Source of the DNA: Fictibacillus sp. b24
GTDB lineage: Bacteria > Bacillota > Bacilli > Bacillales > Fictibacillaceae
NCBI RefSeq assembly: GCF_030348825.1
Contig: NZ_JAUCES010000005.1
Location: 1,860,001-1,924,000, forward strand
DNA: 64,000 nt
Reading direction: 5' to 3'
Every line of letters starts with the position of its first letter. The stretch's first letter is position 1. Position numbers and translations under genes: made by a program. Shown here piece by piece: positions 44,006 through 52,250 of this stretch. Below the pieces are notes generated by a model. That model had not been told where the DNA came from and made no database searches. It saw nothing but the letters and a program-made list of their open reading frames with translations.

Positions 44006-45550
44006 TTATGGTAATTCAATCCGTTTTAGCGGCTTTTTGGCGGGTCCTTCAACAACGGCTCCTTCATATGAAAAACGAGATCCATGACATGGACAATCCC
44101 ATGTTCTGTCACCGCTATTCCACTCGGTTTCACAGCCTAGATGCGTACAGGTCGTATCCACAATATGAAGTTCCCCATTTTTATCACGATACGCACCGCA
44201 TCTTTCACCATCAAGAGTTACCGCGCATCCTTCATCTTTCTTAAGGCTTCTTGGATGTTTAGCCGGTTTGTCTAATTTCCCTGATACAAAATGTTTTGCA
44301 ACATCTGCGTTTTCTTTGACAAACTGTTTAATATCAGACGGATCAGCCTGGAACCGCTGCGGCTTATACAGGTCAGCAAACTCATTTTCCTTGCCTAGGA
44401 TGGAATCTCTTATGATTAGTGCGGCGAGTGTTCCAGTTGTCATTCCCCATTTCTTATATCCTGTAGCAACAAAAATACGGTCATGTTTGTGAGTCAGTTT
44501 TCCAATAAACGGAACTTTGTCAAGTGTGATCAAATCTTGTGCAGACCACCGGTACAACACTCTATCCAGATTCAGTGATTTTTTAGCTTCCTTTAACAAT
44601 GCTTCATAATGCTGATGAGTTGGAATGCCCTGTCCTGTTTGATGACTTTCTCCACTCAGAAGCACGATCTTTTCGCCATCTTGCAGTATAGATCGATAAG
44701 AAAATGAAGTTTCGTCAACACCCATATACATCCCTTGTGGGAATTCATCTTTCGTTTTTACAGCTAATACGTATGAACGATCCGCCATCATTCTTGTAAA
44801 ATAAAATCCTAAACCATCGAAGAACGGAAAATGTGTGCAGCATACTACATAATCTCCTTTTACCTTATGTCCCTCGCTTGTCAGAACCACTGCTTTTTTG
44901 TCTTCTTTATCTTCTGTAATATCCTCAGCTGTCGTGTTTTCAAAAATAGTGACACCGAGTGATTCCATCTCTTTTAAAAGTCCGGTCAAATATTTGATCG
45001 GATGAAAGTGTGCTTGATTCCTCATAACGAGTGCTTTTTTATGAGGAATATTAAATGGGAGCTGGTCCACCAGTTCTCCATCAATGTCTAATCTTTCATA
45101 AGCCTCAGCTTCACTATTCAGCTTTTTGACACCTTGATCTGTGTTAGCAAAAAGATAGGCGTCATGTGGTTCATAATTGCAATGAATGTTATGTTCTTTA
45201 ACAAGGTCATGAATCAATTGTCCTGCGAATTCGTTAGAACGATAATATTGAGAAGCTCGTTCTAATCCTAAATGCGAAATCAAACGATCATAAATGATAT
45301 CATGCTGAGAAGTAATTTTCGCTGTTGTATGGCCAGTTGTACCGTTTATAATTTTTCCTGCTTCTATTAAGGTTACTTGCTTCCCTTCTTTTGCAAGTAG
45401 TAATGCAGTTGTGATTCCACTTATTCCACCACCAACAACAACAACTTCTGACTCATGATCTCCGCTTAATGAGGAGTATGTCGGCAGGTTTACGTTTTGT
45501 CTCCAAATCGGTTCTGGGAACTGGGGCATATTATATTCGTAGTTACTCAC
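44006..45550 (-). CDS. FAD-dependent oxidoreductase with C-terminal Rieske domain (YhfW-like)
   Basis: A 514-residue protein. The N-terminal DAO-type domain has VVVVGGGISGITTALLLAKE (FAD) and GHTTAKITSQH. The C-terminus (about 420-510) is a Rieske [2Fe-2S] domain with CTHLGCETEW and CPCHGSRFSYEGAV. This fusion matches B. subtilis YhfW. The substrate is unknown. The start is GTG at 45550, since AACAGGAGG lies six bases upstream; a longer reading to 45610 has no such site. It is monocistronic. Confidence 0.87.
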   Translation of the reverse strand: MSNYEYNMPQFPEPIWRQNVNLPTYSSLSGDHESEVVVVGGGISGITTALLLAKEGKQVTLIEAGKIINGTTGHTTAKITSQHDIIYDRLISHLGLERASQYYRSNEFAGQLIHDLVKEHNIHCNYEPHDAYLFANTDQGVKKLNSEAEAYERLDIDGELVDQLPFNIPHKKALVMRNQAHFHPIKYLTGLLKEMESLGVTIFENTTAEDITEDKEDKKAVVLTSEGHKVKGDYVVCCTHFPFFDGLGFYFTRMMADRSYVLAVKTKDEFPQGMYMGVDETSFSYRSILQDGEKIVLLSGESHQTGQGIPTHQHYEALLKEAKKSLNLDRVLYRWSAQDLITLDKVPFIGKLTHKHDRIFVATGYKKWGMTTGTLAALIIRDSILGKENEFADLYKPQRFQADPSDIKQFVKENADVAKHFVSGKLDKPAKHPRSLKKDEGCAVTLDGERCGAYRDKNGELHIVDTTCTHLGCETEWNSGDRTWDCPCHGSRFSYEGAVVEGPAKKPLKRIELP

Positions 45551-45615
45551 AAAATACCTCCTGTTAATACACGTTATACAACCATTATTACCCATACTCA
45601 AAGTGTGCAATCAAA

Positions 45616-45647
45616 AAACAAAAAACAGGCTAAAAATTAGCCTGTTT
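45616..45647 (-). terminator. Rho-independent terminator of the ABC-F gene
   Basis: Stem AACAGGCTA / TAGCCTGTT with a short A/T loop and a long T run on the minus strand, directly after the ABC-F stop codon. Confidence 0.9.
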
Positions 45648-45651
45648 TCAA

Positions 45652-47271
45652 TTAATTTTCCATACGCTTTTCAAGTGCATAATCAAAACTTCCATTATAA
45701 GTGTCTAAAATTCCTTGTTCTAACCAAAGCGTTCGTTCGAACAGTTTGTTCATAAAGTATCTGTCATGCGAGACAGAGAGAATTGTTCCTTCAAATTCCT
45801 CTAACGCTGCTTCTAAAGCTTCTCGGGAATCAATGTCTAAATGATTAGTAGGTTCATCTAGTATCAAAAAGTTAAATCCTTCATATACAAGTTGAGCAAG
45901 CCGTAAACGAGTTCTTTCCCCTCCGCTTAAATCACACGCTTTTTTATAAACTGATGCTCCGTAAAATAAAAATTTTGCAAGATGATGCCGTGCTTCTCCT
46001 TCTTCCATTGCGACTCTATCTCTAAAAATATCAAGTACGGTTTGATTAGGATCTGCGGTAAGTCCCTTTTGAGATAAATACCCTATTGAGACGGATGATC
46101 CTAGTTTCACGCTACCGCTGCAGAAATCATTGGACTGCAATGCATGTATTAAAGTCGTTTTCCCAGATCCGTTTCTTCCGACAAGTGCAACTTTCTCTCC
46201 AAATCTTATTTGCAGGTCAATATTATTTAAAATGGTACGGCCATCAACAGATTTATTTCCTTGTTCGATTAATGCTACATCTTGACCGCTTCTTTTATTT
46301 AAAGAAAATTCGAATGCTGCTTTTTTACGTTCCAGCTTTGGTCGCTTCATATTCTGTATTCGAACAAGTGCTTTCTCCATGCTTCTGGCTCTTCGAAAGA
46401 ATTTTTCATTTCCAGATCGTGCTCCCCATTCGCGCAGTTGCTTTATCGACTCTTTTATCTTTTTTACCTTCTTTTGTTGTTCTTGATATTTCTCGAATTC
46501 TAGCAGAAGGTTATTTTCTTTTTCTTTTACAAAACCAGAATAGCTGTGGTAATAAACTGTGCATTCTCCGTCTTCGATATCAATGGTTTTTCCGGTGACT
46601 TTATCAAGGAAATAACGATCATGGCTGATGATGATAACTGCACCTTTATACTTTTGAAGATAGTTTTCTAACCAGTTCATCGTTTCAATGTCTAAGTGGT
46701 TAGTAGGTTCATCTAACAGAAGCAGTTCAGGTTCTTTTAATAACAAACACGCTAATCCTACCTTTGTCTGTTCCCCGCCGCTTAACTGGTAAAATGGATT
46801 GTTCGAAAGATGTGCAAGCCCTAATCCTGTCAAAACGCCATTTGTTTTGGACTCTATTGAATAGCCTCCAAGGTCCTCGAATTTTTCCTGAAGAAGGTAT
46901 AATTTATTAAGGTTTTTCTCCAGGTGGTGACTTTGTTTTGGATCACTTAATGATATATTAACTTTTTGTATTTGATTTTCGATTTCTTTAATCTCTTGGA
47001 AGGTTGACGATATCACATCAATGACTGTCATATTTTCATCATGAGCTGGCAACTGTGCCAAATACCCGATCTCGACGTTTTTCTTTATAAAAATAGAACC
47101 AGAATCGGGATGGTCCAAACTGCTTACTAGTTTGAACAAAGTCGTTTTTCCTGAGCCGTTCTGACCGACTACTCCTACTCGGTCTTGTTCGTGTATCTCA
47201 AAAGATATATTTTTTAGTATCTCGTTTCCGCCATACATTTTTTTCACATGTTGAACAGTGCATACTATCAT
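45652..47271 (-). CDS. ABC-F family ATPase, probable ribosome-acting protein
   Basis: A 539-residue soluble protein with two ABC domains and no membrane segments. Domain 1: GQNGSGKTTLFKL, QLSGGEQTKVGLA, LLLLDEPTNHLD. Domain 2: GRNGSGKTTLIHA, DLSGGERTRLRLA, LILDEPTNHLD. The charged linker (about 230-300, QKKVKKIKESIKQLREW) is the segment that reaches into the ribosome. Family members resolve stalls or displace antibiotics from the peptidyl transferase centre; I cannot tell which. The leader peptide and terminator upstream favour an antibiotic-responsive type. Ribosome binding site AAAGGAG precedes ATG at 47271. Confidence 0.9.
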   Translation of the reverse strand: MIVCTVQHVKKMYGGNEILKNISFEIHEQDRVGVVGQNGSGKTTLFKLVSSLDHPDSGSIFIKKNVEIGYLAQLPAHDENMTVIDVISSTFQEIKEIENQIQKVNISLSDPKQSHHLEKNLNKLYLLQEKFEDLGGYSIESKTNGVLTGLGLAHLSNNPFYQLSGGEQTKVGLACLLLKEPELLLLDEPTNHLDIETMNWLENYLQKYKGAVIIISHDRYFLDKVTGKTIDIEDGECTVYYHSYSGFVKEKENNLLLEFEKYQEQQKKVKKIKESIKQLREWGARSGNEKFFRRARSMEKALVRIQNMKRPKLERKKAAFEFSLNKRSGQDVALIEQGNKSVDGRTILNNIDLQIRFGEKVALVGRNGSGKTTLIHALQSNDFCSGSVKLGSSVSIGYLSQKGLTADPNQTVLDIFRDRVAMEEGEARHHLAKFLFYGASVYKKACDLSGGERTRLRLAQLVYEGFNFLILDEPTNHLDIDSREALEAALEEFEGTILSVSHDRYFMNKLFERTLWLEQGILDTYNGSFDYALEKRMEN

Positions 47272-47315
47272 TTTTTCATTCTCCTTTTATTTCAATGCCA
47301 CTGTCCTTTTTTCCA

Positions 47316-47353
47316 TAAAAAAACCCATGAGCAACATACCTGCCCATGGGTTT
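47316..47353 (-). terminator. Attenuator-type terminator between leader ORF and ABC-F gene
   Basis: A 12-bp stem AAACCCATGGGC / GCTCATGGGTTT (one G-U pair) with a nine-base loop and seven T residues, on the minus strand. It lies 33 bases after the leader ORF stop and 45 bases before the ABC-F ATG, so most transcripts should stop here unless it is prevented from folding. Confidence 0.85.
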
Positions 47354-47386
47354 TCCGTCAATTAAAAAAGGATAGGGTAAGGTTAC

Positions 47387-47506
47387 TTATTGATGTACAT
47401 TATTTGTTTTAACTGAAAATGGACAGACTCCACCAATTTTAGAAATTACATAAGTAATTGCGCGGAAAACGACCAACCAGTTAAACATTTGTACACCTTT
47501 AAGCAT
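47387..47506 (-). CDS. 39-residue leader peptide upstream of the ABC-F gene
   Basis: A short ORF with an excellent ribosome binding site: AAAGGAGGTG seven bases before ATG 47506. It starts MLKGVQMFNWLVVFRAITYV and ends VCPFSVKTNNVHQ. It follows a consensus promoter by about 40 bp and precedes a rho-independent terminator and the ABC-F gene. Such leaders commonly sense translating ribosomes stalled by an antibiotic. An AgrD-like signalling peptide is a weaker alternative (amphipathic N-terminal half, then a single Cys), but no agrB is nearby. Translation is inferred from the ribosome binding site and context only. Confidence 0.7.
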   Translation of the reverse strand: MLKGVQMFNWLVVFRAITYVISKIGGVCPFSVKTNNVHQ

Positions 47507-47550
47507 GCCTTACACCTCCTTTTTGTGAATTTAGTAAATATTCTAGTAAT

Positions 47551-47579
47551 ATTATATGACAATGGTTCGTATTGTGCAA
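47551..47579 (-). promoter_or_regulatory. Sigma-A promoter of the leader ORF/ABC-F unit
   Basis: On the minus strand, TTGCAC (47574-47579), exactly 17 bp, and a perfect TATAAT (47551-47556). The predicted start near 47544 gives a leader of about 270 bases before the ABC-F ATG. Confidence 0.82.
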
Positions 47580-47630
47580 ATAGGAAAAAAGTTGAGGTAG
47601 ACCGGAAATGTAGGAGGGTATTTGCTTTTT

Positions 47631-47659
47631 TTGTCGAAATAGTTTTAAATATTTATATT
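47631..47659 (+). promoter_or_regulatory. Candidate promoter of the CBS/ACT-like gene
   Basis: TTGTCG (47631), 17 bp, and TATATT (47654) on the plus strand, ending 21 bp before the ATG at 47681. Its match is fair rather than strong. Confidence 0.45.
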
Positions 47660-47680
47660 ATTCTGAAAAGGGTGTGTCAC

Positions 47681-48331
47681 ATGAAAGTAAAATCCAACTA
47701 TCTAACAAAATCTAAAGTAACGTATGTAACAGAAAACATGTCGATCAGCGAGGCTCGATATACGATTATTCAATCCGGGTATCGCTGTATTCCTGTGTTG
47801 GATGAAAAAGAAGAAAAGTTTGTAGGCTTACTCTTTAAAGAAACGACATCTGATTATATTATTGATAATATTGGTTCAGTTAAAGATCATGTTAGTAGAA
47901 TTGTAGAAGAAAAAGATGCTTTTATACACGAAAATACAGCATACTTTAAAGTACTGTTTTCAATTCGACGCCTGCCGTTCATGGCAGTAGTTGATGATAA
48001 CCATAATTTTTTAGGAATTATCACCCATTCTAAAGTAATGGACATTTTAGAGGACTCTTATGGAATTAAAAAAGGCGGATACTCCTTAACCGTATCTACA
48101 ACAGAAGGAAAAGGATCACTAAGAAAGCTGTTCACAGCCATTCATGAAGAGTACAACATTGAAGGTGTATTCACGCAAGATGCGGGTAAACAATTCCTGC
48201 GCCGCGTAGTTATTACATTTAATGAAAGTGTTTCTCGCAAAGAGATCGATGAACTTGTTCACCGAGTGGAGGCAAATGGATTTAAAGTCGCAGATATAGA
48301 AGATTTAAGAACTTTCACAAGCGTACAATAA
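47681..48331 (+). CDS. CBS-pair protein with C-terminal ACT-like domain (CbpA-like)
   Basis: A 216-residue cytoplasmic protein. Two CBS motifs (ARYTIIQSGYRCIPVLDEKE, EKFVGLLFKET; then SIRRLPFMAVVDDNHNFLGI and ITHSKVMDILED) occupy residues 1-130. The last 80 residues (YSLTVSTTEGKGSLRKLFTA, then RRVVITFNES) look like an ACT-type regulatory fold. This order resembles the cyclic di-AMP-binding CbpA group; ligand binding here is not demonstrable. I start at ATG 47681 behind AAAGGGTG; an upstream extension would run through the divergent ABC-F promoter. It is monocistronic. Confidence 0.75.
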   Translation: MKVKSNYLTKSKVTYVTENMSISEARYTIIQSGYRCIPVLDEKEEKFVGLLFKETTSDYIIDNIGSVKDHVSRIVEEKDAFIHENTAYFKVLFSIRRLPFMAVVDDNHNFLGIITHSKVMDILEDSYGIKKGGYSLTVSTTEGKGSLRKLFTAIHEEYNIEGVFTQDAGKQFLRRVVITFNESVSRKEIDELVHRVEANGFKVADIEDLRTFTSVQ

Positions 48332-48336
48332 CACGC

Positions 48337-48374
48337 AAAAAACGTTCCCTTTTTTTATGGGGGAACGTTTTTTT
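48337..48374 (+). terminator. Rho-independent terminator of the CBS/ACT-like gene
   Basis: Stem AACGTTCCC / GGGAACGTT with an eleven-base T-rich loop, followed by seven T residues. It starts six bases past the stop codon. Confidence 0.88.
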
Positions 48375-48375
48375 G

Positions 48376-48592
48376 TGACTGTCTGCATATATTGTTGCTT
48401 TTGTTAGTTGTTGAATTCCGCTCCAGGTTGCTCGCTTTCCACAGGGCGAACGGTGAGCCTCCTGCCGCTTTGCGCCGTTAGGAGTCTCCACTTGCCCGCT
48501 CGTCCCGTAGGAGTCGGCAACCTTGCGCTACAATCAACTTGCACAGGAGAGAATGAATGAAAAAACAACAACCCGATAGAAAAGAGCCTTTC
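48376..48592 (+). repeat. Dispersed repeat, copy H
   Basis: A near-complete copy abutting the terminator of the CBS gene. Left arm CATATATTGTTGCTTTTG; core TTCCGCTCCAGGTTGCTCGC, GGTGAGCCTCCTGCCGC and GGAGTCTCC; end TACAATCAACTT; right arm AAAAAACAACAACC to AAAAGAGCCTTT (48560-48592). The downstream 90 bp to fragment I are unassigned. Confidence 0.88.
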
Positions 48593-48682
48593 TGATAGAT
48601 TGAAGCTTTTAATAATATTGTAAGTTTGACCCTAGGGCTAGCGGCTTAGCAAGACAAAGAGACACTTATTGGCGCATTCGAT

Positions 48683-48745
48683 AAAAGCGACCATCTGAAA
48701 CGGAAATCAACTGCTTTCAAGAGCAACAAAGCTTGTAAAAACATT
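48683..48745 (-). repeat. Dispersed repeat, inverted fragment I
   Basis: Read on the minus strand it is the left end of the element: TTTGTTGCTCTTGAAAG, then CAGTTGATTTCCGTTTCAG. It is cut after about 60 bp. This is the only copy in the opposite orientation, and it faces copy H across about 90 bp. Confidence 0.75.
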
Positions 48746-48764
48746 ATTTCTTTATTTCTTTAAA

Positions 48765-50048
48765 TCAGTTTGCAAGACTCTTCAACTGCTCAAAAAATGA
48801 AGGATATGAAACGGCGATGGCTTCACTATTCGTTAATTTGGTTTCACCTTCAGAGATACAAGAAGCTATACTTAACATCATCCCGATTCGATGATCACCA
48901 TAACTTTGTACTGAAGCCCCATGTAAAGCTGTTTTTCCGTTAATGATCATACCGTCTTCTGTTGCTTCGATATCAGCGCCCATTTTTTTTAGCTCATTGA
49001 CCACGGTCTCGATACGGTCTGTTTCTTTTACTTTCAGCTCATGAGCATCTCGTATAATGGTTTGACCTTCTGCTTGCGTAGCAGCTAGCGCAATAATTGG
49101 AATCTCATCGATTAAACGAGGAATGAGATTTCCTTCAATGATGGTACCCTTTAAAGAAGACGTTTTAATAATCAAGTCTCCATAAGGTTCTGATGCCTCT
49201 TCATTTATGTTTTCATACGTTACATTCGCGCCCATCGCTTTTAAAACCTCTAATATTCCTGTGCGCGTTGGATTCAATCCAACTCTTTTTAAGGTGATTT
49301 CGCTGTTAGGAACGATGGCTCCAGCTACTAAGAAAAAGGCGGCTGAAGATATATCACCTGGCACTTCTATGTGGGTGCCTGATAATTTCTGTCCTCCTTC
49401 AACGGAAACCGTTAAGCCTTTGTTTTCCACTTCAACCCCAAACGCCTCGAGCATTCGTTCTGTATGATCACGTGATTTAACGGGTTCTTTAACAGAAGTT
49501 GTGCCTTCTCCTTCAAGACCAGCTAGAATGACAGCGGACTTTACTTGTGCACTTGCTATCGGTGAAGTGTAGTGTATTCCTTTTGTTTTTCCGCCCTTTA
49601 TTTGAAGAGGTACTTTGTTTCCTGAATCATTGCCCTCTATTATGGCTCCCATTTGCTTTAATGGCTGGGTAACCCGGTTCATTGGTCTTTTCGCAATAGA
49701 ATCATCACCTGTTAGAGTAGATGAAAATGGTGTGTTAGCTAGTATGCCGAGCATAAGACGAATGGTTGTACCAGAGTTACCTACATAAAGATCTTCTGAA
49801 GGAGGCTTTAAACCAGTGAGTCCTTTTCCCTCTACTGTTACTTTTTCACCATCTTGCTGTATGTTTACGCCTAGTTTTTTAAAACAAGATATGGTGCTTA
49901 AACAATCTTCTCCTGTCAGGAAACCATTGATGGTCGTATTACCATCCGCGATAGATCCAAACATAACAGCTCGATGAGAGATTGATTTGTCACCTGGCAC
50001 TTTAATTGTTCCTTTTAATCCCGAAATAGATGTTAAGTGCTTTTCCAT
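48765..50048 (-). CDS. aroA: 3-phosphoshikimate 1-carboxyvinyltransferase (EPSP synthase)
   Basis: A 427-residue shikimate-pathway enzyme that joins shikimate 3-phosphate and phosphoenolpyruvate. Motifs: [18 protein letters not shown] at the N-terminus, [31 protein letters not shown], and the late catalytic Asp/Glu region [12 protein letters not shown], with LKVKETDRI and [10 protein letters not shown] after it. It is called aroE in B. subtilis. It is the last gene of aroC-aroB-tyrA-aroA, 15 bp after tyrA, with ribosome binding site GAAGGAGG. Confidence 0.97.
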   Translation of the reverse strand: MEKHLTSISGLKGTIKVPGDKSISHRAVMFGSIADGNTTINGFLTGEDCLSTISCFKKLGVNIQQDGEKVTVEGKGLTGLKPPSEDLYVGNSGTTIRLMLGILANTPFSSTLTGDDSIAKRPMNRVTQPLKQMGAIIEGNDSGNKVPLQIKGGKTKGIHYTSPIASAQVKSAVILAGLEGEGTTSVKEPVKSRDHTERMLEAFGVEVENKGLTVSVEGGQKLSGTHIEVPGDISSAAFFLVAGAIVPNSEITLKRVGLNPTRTGILEVLKAMGANVTYENINEEASEPYGDLIIKTSSLKGTIIEGNLIPRLIDEIPIIALAATQAEGQTIIRDAHELKVKETDRIETVVNELKKMGADIEATEDGMIINGKTALHGASVQSYGDHRIGMMLSIASCISEGETKLTNSEAIAVSYPSFFEQLKSLAN

Positions 50049-50063
50049 AACAAGTGCCTCCTT

Positions 50064-51161
50064 CTATAACGTAATATGAGTTAAATAATCTTCATGTTTT
50101 AAAATTTCTTGCGCTTGATCGCGGTCAGTATCATTTTGAAAACTTAAACGAAGAACCCCATTTAGTCCCTCTCTTACTTCAAGAATGCTTAAGTTAATTA
50201 TACTGATATTCGACTCTGCTAAAAGAGCTGTAATATGTGATAATGCTCCGATACGATCTAAGATATCGACATATAGATCTGAAAACGGATGAATCGCTCC
50301 TTTTGAACGAACAGGCAGTGAATCACGAAACGATTTTGCACCATCAAAATAATTAAATAGTTCAGTTTGATCTCCATTTTCTACAAAACGAATCACTTCA
50401 TCCATTTCTTCTTTCCACTCGTGCAATAGTTTAAGAAGATGGGATTTATTCTGACTTACAATATCACTCCACATTTTTGGAGAGCTTGATGCAATACGGG
50501 TAATATCGCGAAAACCGCCTGCTGCAAGCTGTTGAATTAAAGGCTTATCAACGGCATGATTTTGAGCGATTCTTACGAGGCTTGAAGCGATAAGATGTGG
50601 AAAATGACTTACAATCCCAGTCAATAAATCATGTTCGTCAGGTTCAGATACTAAAAATTTAGCGCGCGTTCCTTTTAGCCAATTTTTTACTTCATCAATA
50701 TCCACATCTGATGTGATAGAGTTTGGTGTCAGAAAGTAAAAAGCATTTTCCAACAAGTGCGCCTTTGCACTCTCTACCCCTGTTTTGTGAGATCCAGCCA
50801 TTGGGTGTCCGCCAATAAAACGAAGTCCTTTATTCGCAAGTTCTTCCGCCTTGGTCATGATTGAGTTCTTCGTACTGCCTACGTCCATCACAAGAGCTTT
50901 AATGACAGGGGTGATTGAAGTTAATCGCTTCATCACTTTTAATGTTTCTTCTACCGGCGTTGCGATAATGATAAGATCGGCGATGGCAGCTGCATCTTCA
51001 ACGGCATGTACAGCCACGTCTATTACTCCTAGTCTTTTAGCCGTTTCACTGCTCTCGGTATAAACGTCATACCCGTAGATCGTTGCATCATGTTCATTTT
51101 TTATAGATAGAGCGATTGAACCGCCAATCAATCCAACTCCTATAAGTAAGACGTTTCTCAT
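50064..51161 (-). CDS. tyrA: Prephenate dehydrogenase with ACT domain
   Basis: A 365-residue enzyme oxidising prephenate to 4-hydroxyphenylpyruvate on the tyrosine branch. It has an NAD Rossmann motif (IGVGLIGGSIALSIK, residues 6-20), then GGHPMAGSHKTGVESA with the catalytic His, and VSHFPHLIASSLV. The C-terminal 70 residues (SNISIINLSILEVREGLNGV) are an ACT domain, which usually senses tyrosine. It sits between aroB and aroA with 15-bp gaps on both sides. In B. subtilis hisC and trp genes lie just upstream; here they are absent. Confidence 0.95.
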   Translation of the reverse strand: MRNVLLIGVGLIGGSIALSIKNEHDATIYGYDVYTESSETAKRLGVIDVAVHAVEDAAAIADLIIIATPVEETLKVMKRLTSITPVIKALVMDVGSTKNSIMTKAEELANKGLRFIGGHPMAGSHKTGVESAKAHLLENAFYFLTPNSITSDVDIDEVKNWLKGTRAKFLVSEPDEHDLLTGIVSHFPHLIASSLVRIAQNHAVDKPLIQQLAAGGFRDITRIASSSPKMWSDIVSQNKSHLLKLLHEWKEEMDEVIRFVENGDQTELFNYFDGAKSFRDSLPVRSKGAIHPFSDLYVDILDRIGALSHITALLAESNISIINLSILEVREGLNGVLRLSFQNDTDRDQAQEILKHEDYLTHITL

Positions 51162-51176
51162 ATAAAATGCTCCTTT

Positions 51177-52250
51177 TTAATTCCCTTCCAAAAAAGCGCT
51201 TAGTTTTATTTCTAACTCTTCCGCTTGGTAAGAGGACAGATATGGTTTTTCTAATTCTTTAAGCAGCACCATTTGGATGTTTCCTTTTTCAGCCTTTTTA
51301 TCCTTCTTCATTCGTTCGATTAGTAAAGGTACGGATAAAGTTTTTGGTAATGATGGGTAGCCTAAAGATTTCAGCCATTTCTTTAATTCATTTCCGATCT
51401 GTACAGTATTTTCATTAAGTGAAAGTGCAAAAGCCATTCCATGTGCAACAGCCTCACCATGTGTGATCCCTTTGTATTGAAGTTCACCTTCTATGGCATG
51501 CCCAAGTGTATGACCAAAGTTCAAAAATGCTCTTATTCCTTTTTCTTTTTCATCTTGTGAAACAATTCCGTTTTTAATCTCTATTCCTCTAATGAGTGCT
51601 TGCAGTAGAGAGTCACCGTTTAAATCGTCTATTGTTTGAACGTTTTTACACAATGATTTATACAAACTTTCATCAGCAATTAATGCATGTTTGATCACCT
51701 CTGCAAAACCAGATCTTTTTTCATGCTGAGGTAAAGTTGCTAGGAACTCAGTTGAATAGATTACAGCTTCTGGCTGATGAAATACTCCAATCATGTTTTT
51801 TCCTTCTGGATGATTAATGCCAGTCTTTCCACCAACAGCACTATCATGGGCAAGAATTGTAGTTGGCAGCTGGATAAAACGAATCCCTCTCATATAGGTG
51901 CCAGCTACAAAACCAGCTAGATCACCAATCATTCCCCCTCCAAGTGCAAGTACAATTGATGTACGATCCAATCCTTTACTCAGGGCAAAGCTTTGACAAG
52001 CAATGTAGTTTTCAAATGATTTTTGGTCATCTCCTGCTTGAATTTGAATTGTCTCGCAAGAAAAAGATTCACCAATAACATGTTGTACTTCATCTAAATA
52101 AAGTTTTCCTACATTCTCATCTGTTATGATTAAAAGATTCTTAGGAGCGGGGTTTAAGTTTTCTAACACACTCTTAAGCTTCCAAATGGCGTTCTCACCA
52201 ATAAAAACTGGATAGTTTTTTGAAGGTGTTGTAATTTGTATGGTGTTCAT
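51177..52250 (-). CDS. aroB: 3-dehydroquinate synthase
   Basis: A 357-residue NAD- and zinc-dependent enzyme that closes DAHP into 3-dehydroquinate. Motifs: ALGGGMIGDLAGFVAGTYMR, then PTTILAHDSAVGGKTGINHP, GFAEVIKHALI, and LNFGHTLGHAIEGE with zinc-ligand His residues. Full length. Its ATG follows the aroC stop codon with no gap, so translation is coupled; the ribosome binding site must lie within the end of aroC. Confidence 0.97.
   Translation of the reverse strand: MNTIQITTPSKNYPVFIGENAIWKLKSVLENLNPAPKNLLIITDENVGKLYLDEVQHVIGESFSCETIQIQAGDDQKSFENYIACQSFALSKGLDRTSIVLALGGGMIGDLAGFVAGTYMRGIRFIQLPTTILAHDSAVGGKTGINHPEGKNMIGVFHQPEAVIYSTEFLATLPQHEKRSGFAEVIKHALIADESLYKSLCKNVQTIDDLNGDSLLQALIRGIEIKNGIVSQDEKEKGIRAFLNFGHTLGHAIEGELQYKGITHGEAVAHGMAFALSLNENTVQIGNELKKWLKSLGYPSLPKTLSVPLLIERMKKDKKAEKGNIQMVLLKELEKPYLSSYQAEELEIKLSAFLEGN

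Noticed and set aside
46086-46598. 170-codon plus-strand ORF
   Set aside because: It is antisense to the ABC-F gene, whose motifs are all on the other strand.
47387-47506. AgrD-like autoinducer peptide
   Set aside because: The length and a single Cys near the C-terminus fit loosely, but there is no agrB/C/A nearby, and the position before a terminator and an ABC-F gene is better explained as a leader peptide.
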